Shown: piece by piece, positions 1 to 11,624 of the stretch
Position numbering within the stretch: the stretch's first letter is position 1
How the letters are laid out: each line of letters starts with the position of its first letter
NCBI GenBank assembly: GCA_021442155.1
Contig: CM038220.1
Location: 77,053,817 to 77,117,816 of the forward strand
Origin: Cymbidium sinense
Taxonomy: Eukaryota; Streptophyta; Magnoliopsida; Asparagales; Orchidaceae
Reading direction: 5' to 3'
Length of the DNA stretch: 64,000 nt
Translations under genes and position numbers: made by a program
The notes under the pieces: generated by a model
Seen by the model: the letters and a program-made list of their open reading frames with translations, nothing else
Told to the model about the DNA's origin: nothing
Databases searched by the model: none

Positions 1-1448
1 GACAACCGATAGTAGGACTATGCTCACTAACAAAAGTACATCTAACATTGCCTGCCACTAGAGTGCTATCTCTGGGAGGACTATGCTCGCCAGAAGATAC
101 ATGCTCATGACTACTCACTTTCGGTGGAGCGCTGTCTCTTAGGGGATCCACTACCATGGAGACTGCAAAACTATCTCCCTCCCCCTCTGCTATTGCCGCT
201 ATCACTGCTTCTAGTGGTGGTGGTAGTGATAGTGCCATTACGATGCTGCGGGGTCGCCACTCCTTCTTCACCAAGACTGAAGTAGAAGGTCGAGTAGGGG
301 AACTTGCCCTCACCTCAGTCGGTGGGGTAGATGGAGTGGGATCCTTTGGCCATAGCCGGATCACCAAAGGAGACTTCTTCTCCCCAGAAGTTAACTTCAT
401 GACCTTTGTGGGAATGGTGGATGGAGGGACCTAACGGTGATGGCGGGAGAGGAGTGGATCGGTGTGGTGGAGACGACATGGCCCCACCCTCATCAGGGGT
501 TTTCCCCTTGTGGCTGGTGGTACCTATCAATATTATGTTGTCGGTCCTATCGGCCCTCCCGACGACCGGGGAAATCAATTAGAGCGGAGGCCATCAACTA
601 CCTGGTAAACCTCTGTCACTCCCTACTCCCTGACTGAGCTGCTACTCTGGCCTCTGATGCTCTTTCCTGTAGATTTGCTTGGTAACACTCCTGGGGATGA
701 TTATCCTCAAATCAAACAATGTGTCGGACTCTGAGCGTCTATGGGCTCCGCTAACCTAGCATAGTACCGTCCATAAAATGGCATAGGATTTCCTCCTATC
801 CATAGCCAGAACCTCATAGTATATGGACGGTGGAGGTGATGCAACTATCCTCTTGTAGTCTTCCTCTCCATCTGATGTAAATATAGAGTGAAACCTACTT
901 CCACTAAGAAGTGGAGAGGTCTCATGGGGAGATACCTCCTCAGAAACATGGGATGCTGCTTCTATCTTTTGGGCTGCACGCTCATAATGCCACTTGATCT
1001 TGCGACTTCTATTGTGGCACTATGTGTGGCTGAGTAGGACAGTGCGAGAATTAGATCCTACTTCGAAGGTAGGGGAGACTATCTCTGAAGTCAATATAGC
1101 CTACCACTTAGAGGGGACCAACAAGGAGGTGTTAGTACGCACCTGAACTGCTGTAGAAGCAATTGACTGTGTGGGAACTAAATTGACTAGTGGAACCTTG
1201 ATTGCCTTCCTCTTTAAGGAAGGACACTTAGCATCGGAAGGCAGGTCAATGTGGATGACTAGATTTTGCCCATCCACCTCATCCTGACTGATAGTGGTGA
1301 GGGTTGCCCCCTCACAAGTAATGCGTGCTCTCTCAAATCCTTGGCCAAAGAAAACTAAGTGGGTGGAGTCAGTCTCAGGGAGGCTGACCCAATCCAAGGC
1401 CAAATTCATCCCAAATGGAAAGGTAAAGATGAACTTCTGGGAGGCCAT
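1..1448 (-). pseudogene. ORF1-like protein of unknown function (E1 copy, broken)
   Basis: The start is the ATG at 1,446-1,448, giving MASQK. The same start and first residues occur in E2 at 33,578, which is why I chose it over the upstream in-frame ATG at 1,490. The first 115 codons are open to a TAG at 1,101-1,103; beyond it similarity to E2 continues through several stops and frame changes. Shared peptides include LALD near residue 14, ITCEG near residue 43, SLKRKA near residue 77 and, further on, a DNI-L-GTT block (about 520-560). The distal part is rich in Pro, Ser and Thr. No catalytic motif is visible and I do not recognise a family. Its place between leader and gag matches the extra ORF1 described for Ogre-type elements, whose function is unknown. 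The open stretch on the opposite strand at 156-434 is a shadow of this frame. Confidence 0.65.
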
Positions 1449-3507
1449 GTATACTGACTGCGAAAACAAACTGCACTGACTGGTCTGCACTATATCTTTA
1501 CATGTGTTGAAATCTAACTTGAGTCAGATCTCTACTTTAATACTTGTCCCAAGAGAGTAATAGAGTTTGGAGTTTTGAACCTACACTCAATAATTCAAAT
1601 ATGTTATGTGGGTTCATTGGAGAGATTTTGATATGTGAGGAGAGTCTTTGCCATTTGATTTTAATTTAGAACCCATACTCAACCAATTTAAGTAGGTTTG
1701 GAGGGGTTCATATATTTGAAGATGTTTGTGTTGTTATCTTGTTTGAAAATTTTTTATTTTGAAAAAAATTACTTAGCAAATTTAGGTATGCTAAGGAAAG
1801 GTTGTGATTGTATGTTTTGGAAATTCTATGAAAAATATTTGCTTGTGGTGATTGATTTGTGAATATATGTTGATTTGATTTGATTTGAAAGTGGGGATTC
1901 TTACTTAACAAATTTGGTATGTTAAGTAAGAACCAAATGTGATTGATATGTATTTGTTTGATTTGAAAATGAGGCTCTCTACTTAACAAATTTGGTATGT
2001 TAAATAAGAATCAAATATGATATGATTTGAAAATATGATTCTCACTTAACAAATTTGGTATGTTAAGTGCAACCAAATGTAAATATGATTTGAGAATGGT
2101 ATTCTCACTTAGCAAATTTGGTATGTTAAGTGGGAATCAAATATAATATGATTTAAAAATATGATCCTCACTTAAAAAATTTGGCATGTTAAGTGGAACC
2201 AAATATGATATGACTTGAAAATGGGATTCTCACTTAACAAATTTGGTATGTTAAGTGGAAATCAAATATGGCATGATTTGCTTTGAAAAGAAGGAAGCTT
2301 AAATTCTAACATATGTGATACATGTTAAATGAAGTTTCAATTTTATGCTATGATTTTATTTGAAAATAGACTCCTCACTCAATAATTTTGAGTATGTTGA
2401 ATGAATATGGTCATTTTCAAGAATGTGCTTTCAAAAAGATGGAAACCACAACTCTAACATATGTGAAATATGTTAAGTGAAGTTTCAATTTATGCTATGA
2501 TTTTATGTGATAGTAGAATCCTCATTCAATAATTTTGAGTATGTTGAATGAATATGGTCATTTTCAAGAATGTGCTTTTGAAAAGATTGAAACCCCAACT
2601 CTAACATATGTGAAATATGTTAAGTGAAGTTTTAATTTATGTTATGATTTTATGTGAAGCAGAATCCTCATTCAACAATTTTGCGTATGTTGAATGAATA
2701 TGGTCATTTTCAAGAATGTTCTTTTGAAAAGATGGAAACCCCAACTCTAACATATGTGAAATATGTTAAGTTAAGTTTAAAATTTATGCTATGATTTTAT
2801 GTGAAAGTAGAATCCTCATTCAATAATTTTGAGTTTGTTGAATGAATATGGTCATTTTCAAGAATATTTTTTTGAAAAGATGAAAACCCGCCCCAACTCT
2901 AACATATGTGAAATATTTTAAGTGAACTTTTAATTTTATAATATAATTTTATTTGAAAATAGACTCCTCATTTAATAATTTTGAGTATGTTGAATGAATA
3001 TGGTTATTTTCAAACAAAAAAAAAAGTGCTTTTGAAGAGATGATTTTGATCTTAATTTTGAAAAGAACCTCCATGTAACAATCATGGAGTTGTTAGGTGA
3101 GGTTTTGTTATATGAGTTTTGTGCTTTTTGCAAATTTTGTTCAAAATTATTTGCTATGTGAGTTTTGAAAAAGGTGCTTTTGGAAAGTGACACTTTGCAA
3201 AAGAGTTTATTTTCTTAATCATTAAGCTGAACCTTGCCTCACCAAGCTAGTGGTAAGGAGGTTTTAAATTTTGTCATCTCATTTCATGGGTTAATTTTAT
3301 TTTTACCTATTGGGAAACCCAATAAGGGTTCCAGGACATACAAGGAGTGAGGTCTTAAAACCTAGAGGATGTTGGCTAGCTTTGCTTAAGAATGAAATAA
3401 GCTAAGTGCCAACTGAAGAAAAGATAGTCTTGGACCCATATAAAATACAAGTCCACTATCGATGCTTAGAGACAACAATTATCTACTAGAGATGGAGAGA
3501 GGAACCA
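1449..3507 (-). other. E1 5' leader (untranslated) between PBS and ORF1
   Basis: No gene seen. In element sense it runs from just after the PBS to the MASQK start. It holds the hairpin repeat array and short AT-rich spacers. The first ~300 bases after the PBS (3,507-3,200) align with 30,932-31,200 of E2, including a shared stretch reading ATCGATAGTGG in element sense (near 3,459 and 30,979). Confidence 0.7.
1741..3110 (-). repeat. Tandem hairpin array in the E1 leader
   Basis: Tandem, irregular units of roughly 60-130 bases, each centred on an inverted repeat. Clear cases: arms TTCTTACTTAACA (1,898-1,910) and TGTTAAGTAAGAA (1,920-1,932), a perfect 13-bp stem around loop AATTTGGTA; and arms TCATTCAACA (2,668-2,677) and TGTTGAATGA (2,688-2,697), a perfect 10-bp stem. 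Two subtypes alternate. One has a AATTTGGTA loop (about 1,900-2,260); the other has TCATTCAA-type and TCTAACATAT-type stems (about 2,310-3,000). The same architecture with different arm sequences occupies the E2 leader. Confidence 0.8.
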
Positions 3508-3525
3508 TCCCCAGCGGAGTCGCCA
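3508..3525 (-). other. Primer-binding site (PBS) of E1
   Basis: In element sense it reads TGGCGACTCCGCTGGGGA, starting TGG as needed to pair with the CCA end of a tRNA. It lies 8 bases inside the LTR end. From memory, this PBS type is characteristic of Tat/Ogre plant elements and has been assigned to tRNA-Arg; I have not checked the tRNA. It is the best preserved PBS in the window. Confidence 0.85.
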
Positions 3526-3533
3526 AAAAAATT

Positions 3534-6113
3534 TGTGGTATTTATTTTTGGTGGTGTTTATGTATGTGATGTGAGTATATGGGGGGAGGACACCATGCAG
3601 ATCTGAAGGTGTACTTACTGAGGTGATTAGGCACGACATCAAGGAATAGTGCACTATCTCGAAAGATAGAAATCACTACCCTACGATGGACTAATCACCT
3701 AATAAGGACTCCTAAGCAATGATGGGTCTTCGAATGTACCAGAGATTTTTCCCCTACTTTACATGGATGAATAAAGTAGGGTTTATTTAAATCAGGTTCT
3801 AAAGTTCTTGATTAAAGTATGCAATTATTATCTCCAAAGAATTCAAAGATAGGACTATCAATAAATTAGTTATGTTTGGAAAATCAAATGGGATAGATCA
3901 AAAAGAGAGATTTATTATCAAAGCCAAAAGGAGATGAGTAAGCGATGCTCATGATACTAGGAAGTATAGTGAGCATCCCAGACTATCCTATGGTTGGGCT
4001 TTATATGTCTCAAATTGAGGAGAATTATATATTTGAGTTAAAATTTTATTAGAAATCTAGGACTTATAATTCCATAATACAATATTATGGAAATGCCTAA
4101 GAGATGAGGATTTATGCTTGAAGCCCCAAAGGAAAATAACAATCTCGGATCCTAAATCTAGGCAACTTTAGTGAGGGCCAAGCACAACCTATATTTAAGG
4201 TGAAAGTTAGTATATTGTTTATCTCCACAAGAGAGAGTAAACCACCTGACTGTTAGACTTATAACCGCCTGGGGTGAAAGCCAGCTAACTCTTCCTACAT
4301 TTTAAAATCATTTGGTCAAGTCATATATTTTACAAGATGGCTAGGTTGTTATTATTTAGAAAGAAACTAAAGTCCTTAAACCCACTCCCTAAGAGACTAG
4401 AGCATGAGTGGTATGAATAATGACTTAGTCTAATGCAAATTTTATCAAATTTTATTTGATTTTGGACTTTTTATTTTTGACACAAGCTATAGGATTTTAT
4501 ATGCCTAAGTGTATGATGAAGTTGGTTATGGGCTAAATCAAAAGAGAAAGAGTGTTTTCCATCATAGGATCTCAAAGGTCAAGCTTTTTCTCTATCTGGT
4601 AAAGATGGAAACCCTCTCTTAGCAAGAGTGCAACAAAATGACATACATGATATTAAGCATACTACATCCAGCTAAGGATTGTTAAATATTTTTTTTTGTC
4701 TTGATTTAATGCCTAGGCTTAATGTGAGGTTATGAGTTATTTTTGAAAATTTAGTTGTGAGTTGTAGTTGGGGTAGAAAATTTATATTCCCCTAAGAGCC
4801 TAAATAGATCCAGGCCACACACTAAATCATCATATATGAAGAAACTAGAAAAATATATGCCATTTATATTGCATAATGTAAACAAATCATCAAACAATTT
4901 ATAACCTCAATGTGAAAGAATAATAGGCCGGTGTGGTCGGGTACCGCCGTACAACCCAAAAAAGAAATGGGTAGTCGAGCTTTACACTTATACAACCCGA
5001 TATATGAAAGAATAATTACAAATTACAAAATGATAAGTGTTATGGGGGATCTTCAAGTCTTCATGCTCCCTCCATTTCTTGATTTGATTTGTTCTATTTA
5101 ATTTGGTAGGCTTCTAGGCATCACATTGCACCCCAATATCAAACCCTTTGGCCAATGTTCATCCTTAACCCCCATAACACTTAACCAAATTCTTGATGCA
5201 CAATTACATTAAAAGAATGGAAGAGTAAATCTAACTATACCTGTAAATCAAGTGTTAGCTAAACACACTAAATAATCCAAGCAGTTATATGAATAATTTG
5301 GACTTAGCACCCTACACATGGGTAACCAAGTCTACCTATCCTAATGTAGATTATGCTTAGCGGTTAAGCAACCTTCAAAAGAGAGCATTTATATTTATTT
5401 TAAGCGTCATTTAAGCATAATCTCCTGCAAAAAATATTATTAGGCTAATATCGCCCTAACATCTATCTATGAGGCATACACTCTAACATCCATTCTACAA
5501 TAGTACATCACAAAACAAGCATACAACAAACCATACACCACCCTAACATAATGCTAAAAGTGGTGACTTAATCTAATGTGTGTGTTAGAGCTTGTGCGGT
5601 ATGTCCTAGCTAGGCTTTAGAGTTAAGATTTTCTAAGTATGAAGGACATTTAATTATAAGGGGTGGTTTCACTTTAAATGGTTTAATTAATTTGCAATTT
5701 TCTACGTAACATTGTTTTTGTTTCTTTTGACCTACACTCAACAACTAAGTGTTATGAAGAGAAAGAAAGATATGATTACTCTCTTTTATCCCTACCTTAA
5801 GTCACATCTAAAGCAAATTAGTTAATCAATTCCCTTTAGTGAATGACTTATTATATATTTTAATTAGTCTTAATGTTTGGGTTCACTTTAAATAAACTCA
5901 TTCAATAAGAAAGACATCTTAAGATTAGTTGGAATGAATTACTATCATATAACACATATTTTTCCATCATGTACATCATGCATATGATTAAATCCTAAGC
6001 ATAGATATACATACAATTTATATCTTAGCACACTTAAATGATGAATGTGAGTAAATGTATTTGGAATTAATGTTTCATTTGATTGAATGATTTTGTCATA
6101 TTAATTTAAAGCT
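3534..6113 (-). mobile_element. E1 5' LTR, promoter-distal (3') part
   Basis: In element sense it ends ACCACA next to the PBS. It aligns in reverse with the last ~2.5 kb of the E2 5' LTR and of S2. Landmark blocks are the CACCCCACACATGGGT-like segment near 5,310, the rich block near 4,920-4,960 with ACCGCC, and the block near 4,255-4,300 containing AACCGCCTGGGG. No ORF of note. It breaks at 6,113 where S1 is inserted and resumes at 11,620. Confidence 0.8.
6109..6113 (+). repeat. Target-site duplication AAGCT, left copy
   Basis: AAGCT immediately precedes the LTR start at 6,114 and is repeated at 11,620-11,624. Removing S1 and one copy restores a continuous E1 LTR sequence that aligns with other LTR copies. 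Confidence 0.75.
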
Positions 6114-6559
6114 TGTTGACCTCATTTTTAGAATGAGTTCTCACCTCCATCGTAGGTTTAGAATTCCTCTTAGAATTTAAGAGTTCATTAGTCTTCAGAC
6201 ACATATGGTGATTAGGTGGACACTCTCACCTAGCCCTTGAAGACTTAGACAAGTTAGCCTTAGGAATAGGTCATGCCTTAGGGGTGTTAGGAAAATCTCC
6301 TACCCTTTAACCTAAACCATTCCTCACTTTTCTTCTTTCAAGTCAAACTCCAAATTAATTCTATTTGAATTTCTCCTAACTCAAATCAATTCCATGATTC
6401 AATTCCATGATTGAAATCCATGATTGAAAACTGTGATCAAAATCCATCAAAAATTCATAAGTCCAAATTTCCTAAGTCCTTAACCCTTTCTTAAGGACTT
6501 AGCCAAAATCATGATTCAAGCCTACTCAAATCCTTGAGATTTTCTCAATGAGCCATTTA

Positions 6560-6971
6560 TATTTTAATTTATATTCCCATATATATAAATGAAATATAAA
6601 TTCAAATCTATTAAATCAAATTCAAAATTCCAAAATAATTCATGAAAAATTTCCTAAATTCCTTTAATTTTCCATTAAAGGACTCAGCCAAAATCAATTC
6701 CAAATCTTGATCAAACCTATTCAAATCCATGGGATTTTCTCAAAGTCAATTTATATCCTCATTTATATTCTCATATATAAATGAAATATAAATATAACTC
6801 AATTAAATCCAAAGCAAAAATTAAATTTCAAATTAAAAATGCTTAAAAATCCCTTAAATCCCTTAATTTTTCATTAATGGATTTAACCTAAACCTTGATC
6901 AAACCACTTCAAAATCATGAGATTTTCTCAAAATATATTTGTATTCTCATTTATGTTCTCATATATAAATG

Positions 6972-7027
<56 letters not shown>

Positions 7028-7200
7028 TAATCAAATCTAACTCAAAAATTAAAATTCAGAATAAAAATTTAATTAAAACCATTAAATTCCCTTTAATGGA
7101 TTTAACTTCAAATGATGATTAAACTCTTTCAACCCTTGAAACTTTCTCATGATCAATTTATGTTTTCATTTATATTCACATGTATAAATGAAATATAAAT
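6560..7200 (+). repeat. Four ~200-bp subrepeats near the LTR start (S1 copy)
   Basis: Segments near 6,560, 6,755, 6,940 and 7,160 each contain a variant of CATTTATATTC followed by ATATATAAATGAAATATAA. The set recurs in S2 (36,915-37,455), F (23,860-24,430, minus) and S3 (63,215-63,815). Each unit can form two mutually exclusive AT stems. The third copy here has expanded into the AT microsatellite. Confidence 0.7.
6973..7024 (+). repeat. (AT)n microsatellite
   Basis: About 26 uninterrupted AT units inside the third subrepeat of S1. Other LTR copies have only short ATATAT here, so it is a local expansion. Confidence 0.95.
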
Positions 7201-7509
7201 TCAAACAATCAAAACAAACTCCAAATATCAAACTTAAATCCAATCAAAATCAAATCTAAACCTTTCAAGTCAAAATCTTGAACTTAGATAAAATTAATTT
7301 AAATCAAGCCAAATCCTTGATTTTCTCTCATGGTTCAATCAATCCTACAATCATGAGCTCATATAAATCCAATCAATCCTTTCAAATCAATCCTTCATTG
7401 TTCCTTTGAATATGAGATTTTCAAAGGATCAAAATCCATTTGACCTCTTGTAAATGGATTTATATTTAATCATAAGTCCATATACAAGATCAATCAACTT
7501 CAAATCAAG

Positions 7510-8340
7510 CTTTGACCATTTTACACTTAGGCTCACTTGACCCAAAGTGACCTAAAGTACCCTTATGAGCCAACTTTTGATCCTAACAAAATTGGATTGA
7601 ACCAAACTCATATATCCTTCTCATCATGATCAACAATCATCATGGGATGATCAATCAATCAAATTGGGTCAAACAAAGTCAAACCTAAGGGTTGACCAAG
7701 TCAACACTTAACCAAAATGAGGCCTAACATAGCTAAAATCCACTATAGGCCAAATTGATTGAAACCTCTGATCCAAGTTCACTCATGACCTATGTTTGAA
7801 CTTGACCAAGTCAACCATTGAGCCTAACTTGGCCTACTTGACCCATTTTGACCTAAAGGGCCAAAATGTGTCAAAACTTGATCTAAGACAAATTGATTGA
7901 AACCAATGGATCAAGTCCATCCCAAATCGCTTGTGGAACTTGACCAAAGCATCAATTGGCCAATTAGACCCAACCTAGCCCAATTCACTTTAGACCCAAC
8001 ATGAACTAAAGGGGTCATGTTGAGCCAAAATTGAACCTAACTCAAATTGATTGGAAAAAAAGATGCCAATCCCCTCCATATGACCAACTAAGCCTAAACC
8101 TACCATTTGGCCTAACCCAAATAGGTCAAATGGGTAAATAGGTCAACTTGACCCATTTGACCTAAATGGGTCATATGAGCCAAAACCTAACCTATACCAA
8201 ACTGAACCAAACCAAAGAAGCCAAAACATTTCAAATGGTCATATGAACTTGACCCAACCCTTGGTTTGACCCAATTTGACCTATTGGTCAACTTGACCCA
8301 AGTTGACCCATTTTGACCTGAATGAGTCAACATAGCCAAA
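7510..8340 (+). promoter_or_regulatory. TTGACC (W-box core) cluster in S1 LTR
   Basis: About nineteen TTGACC or GGTCAA hexamers in roughly 830 bases, most as part of TTGACCCA or GGTCAACTTGACC. TTGAC(C/T) is the binding core of plant WRKY factors. The cluster is present in every LTR copy at the same relative place (18,180-18,655 with 24,880-25,120; 37,800-38,460; 50,930-51,780; minus strand 22,640-23,500 and 59,500-60,330). Regulatory function is inference; the motifs are directly visible. Confidence 0.55.
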
Positions 8341-8790
8341 CCCTATCAAATGGATTCCAAATCCATTGAAACTTGGTCCAACCTATTTTCTCAATATACA
8401 AACATACCCAAACTAAAAAAATAGGAAAATGACCATTATACCTCTAGGCCATAGAACAAAATTTGGCCTAGCCCTTGGGTATTTTGGTCATGCACTCATC
8501 ACAAATACTTGAGGCTCTCCCAAGACATCAAGGGGACCTAATAATGAGTGATGCACCCAACCTAATGGGTTTGGGTCAGCCCATTTGGCCTATGGACCAA
8601 ACCCAACCCATAGGCACCAAATTGAATTTTCAAACTCCTCCCAAACCTCATTTGATTGCACATGGAAGCTAGGCATCCACTCTTTTGGCCAAACCGACCA
8701 TGTGCACACTCTTAACTAATCAAACAACTCTCTCATTTTTGTCAATTGGATCAAAACAACATGAATGGGCTCGGTAATCCGATTTCCATA

Positions 8791-8809
8791 GGGGGAGATA
8801 TACTCCCCC
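8791..8809 (+). other. Perfect hairpin GGGGGAG-ATATA-CTCCCCC
   Basis: Seven-bp GC-rich stem with a 5-base loop in an otherwise AT-rich LTR. Identical copies lie at 25,585-25,603 and 52,230-52,248. The F copy near 22,185 is degraded and S2 has lost it by deletion. Role unknown. Confidence 0.7.
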
Positions 8810-9489
8810 TAATTTACTGAAATCAAAAGACACTCATAATCGATTGAGACCTAGGAAGCTTGGAGAACACTCACAGAGCTTTCACAAGGATTTTAGGGGA
8901 GATTGAGAATTCATCTTCTTCAATTTTCAAACAGTTAAAATAGGGGAGATACGTTGAAGTGCAAACTTCTTCCATACTCAATTTCATCCAAATTCCTCCT
9001 ACACTTATCATCAGAGGATCCATTCGAGCCCGCCCAAGCTTGCAATTGAGTTCCCACATCAAGGAAGGAATCAATTCGGTCAAAGCCGCAAGGGAAGCTA
9101 AGTGGAGTTGGTCCACCCACTCGTCCACTTAACCTCAAGAGCTAGGAACCTCAACAGGGCTTTATCTCCACTAGATGAAGCTACCTCATCAATCCTAAGC
9201 ACCGGTTATCACCTCCGATGAGGTTAGTGAATTTTTGACCACTTAGGCTAAGGTGTGTTGGTTCTTTGTGAAGTGGATTTTCATATCTTGGGATCTTAGC
9301 TATTGGATAGGCCGCTTTGATCCCCTAGATGGTGTGTGCTGAATTTTGTTTGAATCCATGAGAGATCGGGCTTGGATCTTCCCTTGGATTGTGAACGACT
9401 CACATTCCTCCTTAGGAAGAACTTGGATCTCATTCCATCCATGCATGTTTAGATGGATGGTTGAGATTATTTCCACATTTATAAATCAT

Positions 9490-9650
9490 TTTCCTTTTCT
9501 GTCGACCGATCTTTGATCAGACGACTAAGAGTGTCAAAGACACCGTCTTCCGACGCCTCTCCGATTTGATGGGTTAAGCTCACAATGCGACAAGTGTAAA
9601 GCACACGGCAGCCGCCGCGTGTCGTCTTGCGGGTGGGGATTAGTTAATTA
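9490..9650 (+). promoter_or_regulatory. GC-rich module of the S1 LTR
   Basis: A short GC-rich island (GACCGATCTTTGATC, then GCACACGGCAGCCGCCGCGT) separates the gene-sparse U3-like half of the LTR from a TTAATTA-rich half. Homologous modules are at 13,330-13,640 (-), 21,340-21,480 (-), 26,330-26,465 (+), 39,060-39,200 (+), 52,920-53,090 (+) and 58,420-58,690 (-). Two plus-strand copies contain CACGTG. It may be near the LTR promoter, but no TATA box or start site can be assigned. Confidence 0.4.
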
Positions 9651-11619
9651 ACTAATTAATTTCACTTCCCTATGGCTACAAAATCATAACTCTCCATAAA
9701 AAATTAAGAAAATAAAAAGAAAAATGCCTTGGGTTGATAATTTCACCAAGCATATTTTAAAATTATTTTCAACACATTTTGATTTCCCTTTTTCTCTAAA
9801 TTTGGATTTCTTTGGGAATGGTAAGTAGCTAATTACTTTCTAATTAAAGCACCAATGGTTCTCAAATTTCTAGTGTTCATTCTAGGGGATGACCTCTACC
9901 TCCCCTAATTTTCTTGAGAGTTATTGAGGCCTTAATTAGGGAAATTACTAGCTCATGCTCTAATTACTCTCTTCATGTAATTAAGGGTAATTAAGATGTA
10001 ATTAGTGGATTTTCTCTGTGTTTAAGTTGGATTAAGGTTAGATCCAATGAATAGGGGTTTTAGGGAATAATTTGGGATATTTCCCTATGCTATTCCCTAA
10101 ACCCCCTTTTCTTTCCTTAATCCCTTTCTTAATTAAGGGTTTAATCCATTAATTACCCTTCTAAATGATTTTTAAAAGTTCTAAAAATCTCTAGAACTTA
10201 ATTAATCTACCTTGGGTAGATGCTTCAGTGTTCAATAGCCTAAGTCTAATTAATAAAATTAAACCCCCTTTCATAAGTGTGAAAGGGTGTTTTAAAAGTA
10301 CTTCAGCTAAAACCCCTTAGCTTAATTAACTTTTAATTATGAGCCAAATTGCATTAGGCCTTTTCATTATTAAGTGCATTGCAAATTTACATATCTTGTG
10401 GGTTTTATGTCATCTCATTGGCTCATAATTACCTAAGTTAATTTTCCTAAGGTGGTGTAGGTAAGGGTTAATTAAATCACTTAAAGCATACCTTAACCTA
10501 ATCAACACTTAAAATGGATCTAATTATATAAAAATTAAAATAAAATATAAAATATATGTAGAAATGGGTTAGGAACAACAAACTAATCTCACCCTTTTAA
10601 AATTAAATCAAACTTCAATCAAACAAAAATCATTTTGAAATTCACTTTGATTTATTCTAAGTTTTCTTATTCTTTAAGAATGTCTTTAGGAATTAAATAA
10701 AGTGAGTTTGTTCATGTGATTACATTGCTTTAGATCTTTTCCAATATGTTAAATTGTATGCCATATGACTTACATCCATGATTTCATGTCTTCAAAATTT
10801 TAAAAGAAAATTGTTTACTTTATGTCAAATGTGTATGTGCTGGATAAAGTAAAATATGAGTGGCTATTATCACTACTAAATCCAAAATATTTTCAAAATC
10901 TATAAATGAAACATAAAATCTGAAAGTGTGCTATTCTTATAATTTAATTATAAGCTTGCATGTGGTAGATTATAAAGTCATGTGTAGTGTAGTATTTCCT
11001 TCCTTCCTTATGTTAGCATAGTCTTGAATATGGGTTAGTAAAGTGTAGGGTTCATTTGAAAAGAACCCAAAACTTACTTGATTCCAAACCCTATTCATCC
11101 CTAGGCTCTCACTTAAGAAGGAATGCTTACACTTGAATGAATAAATTGCATAAACTAAAATGAAACTATTAAGTAAAGTTTTACATATTCCTTTTCCACT
11201 TATTTATTTTACATGCATGTTAGTATTTAAGGAAAGTGGTATATTAGTCTGGACAACCTCGAGGTTGAGGATTTAAGTAGCCCTAAGTAGATCTTGTACC
11301 TTACACCTCTGGTTAACAATGTCGCTGTACTCACTTATGCCTTTCTTACTTTCATGCATGTATATGAAGTTTTTGGAGAAAGAAAACCTTTTCTACTTAA
11401 GAAAAATCATACATGTTTAACTTCCAAATTTTCTTAAATGAACTACTTAGCATGCATCATTAAGTATGTTAATTATCTCATTTGCATGTATAGATATGCC
11501 TAGGGTCCATCCATATGCATGTTATATATGTTGGGAAAGAATTGAGGTAATGTATGTTGTGTGGATTTTTGATTCATTTTTCTTAATATTGAAATGTTAT
11601 ATATGTTGTTAATGAAATA

Positions 11620-11624
11620 AAGCT
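11620..11624 (+). repeat. Target-site duplication AAGCT, right copy
   Basis: Partner of 6,109-6,113. It marks the right boundary of S1. Confidence 0.75.

Larger units (their letters stand above)
6114..11619 (+). mobile_element. S1: solo LTR inserted in the E1 LTR
   Basis: Begins TGTTGACCTCATTTTTAGAA, as do the other plus-strand LTRs (17,127; 49,814; 62,774). It follows the family LTR for ~5.5 kb: four AT-rich subrepeats, a TTGACC-rich section, the GGGGGAG-ATATA-CTCCCCC hairpin, a GC-rich module, a TTAATTA-rich section, and the GGTATATTAGTCTGGACAAC block near 11,249. It is flanked by AAGCT on both sides. Its right end (…GAAATA) corresponds to about 28,410 of the E2 LTR, so about 2.5 kb of the usual LTR 3' part is absent and there is no terminal CA. 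It carries no internal region. Confidence 0.8.

Noticed and set aside
156..434. Plus-strand protein rich in Gly and Ser
   Set aside because: It is antisense to the ORF1 relic of E1, and the same antisense shadow appears at 34,535-34,837 in E2.
6895..7122. Tyr/Ile repeat proteins at 6,895-7,122 and 16,233-16,463
   Set aside because: They are translations of AT microsatellites.
11249..11330. Transcription start or tRNA-like element in the conserved GGTATATTAGTCTGGACAAC block
   Set aside because: Strongly conserved among LTRs but no cloverleaf, A/B box spacing or TATA context can be shown.
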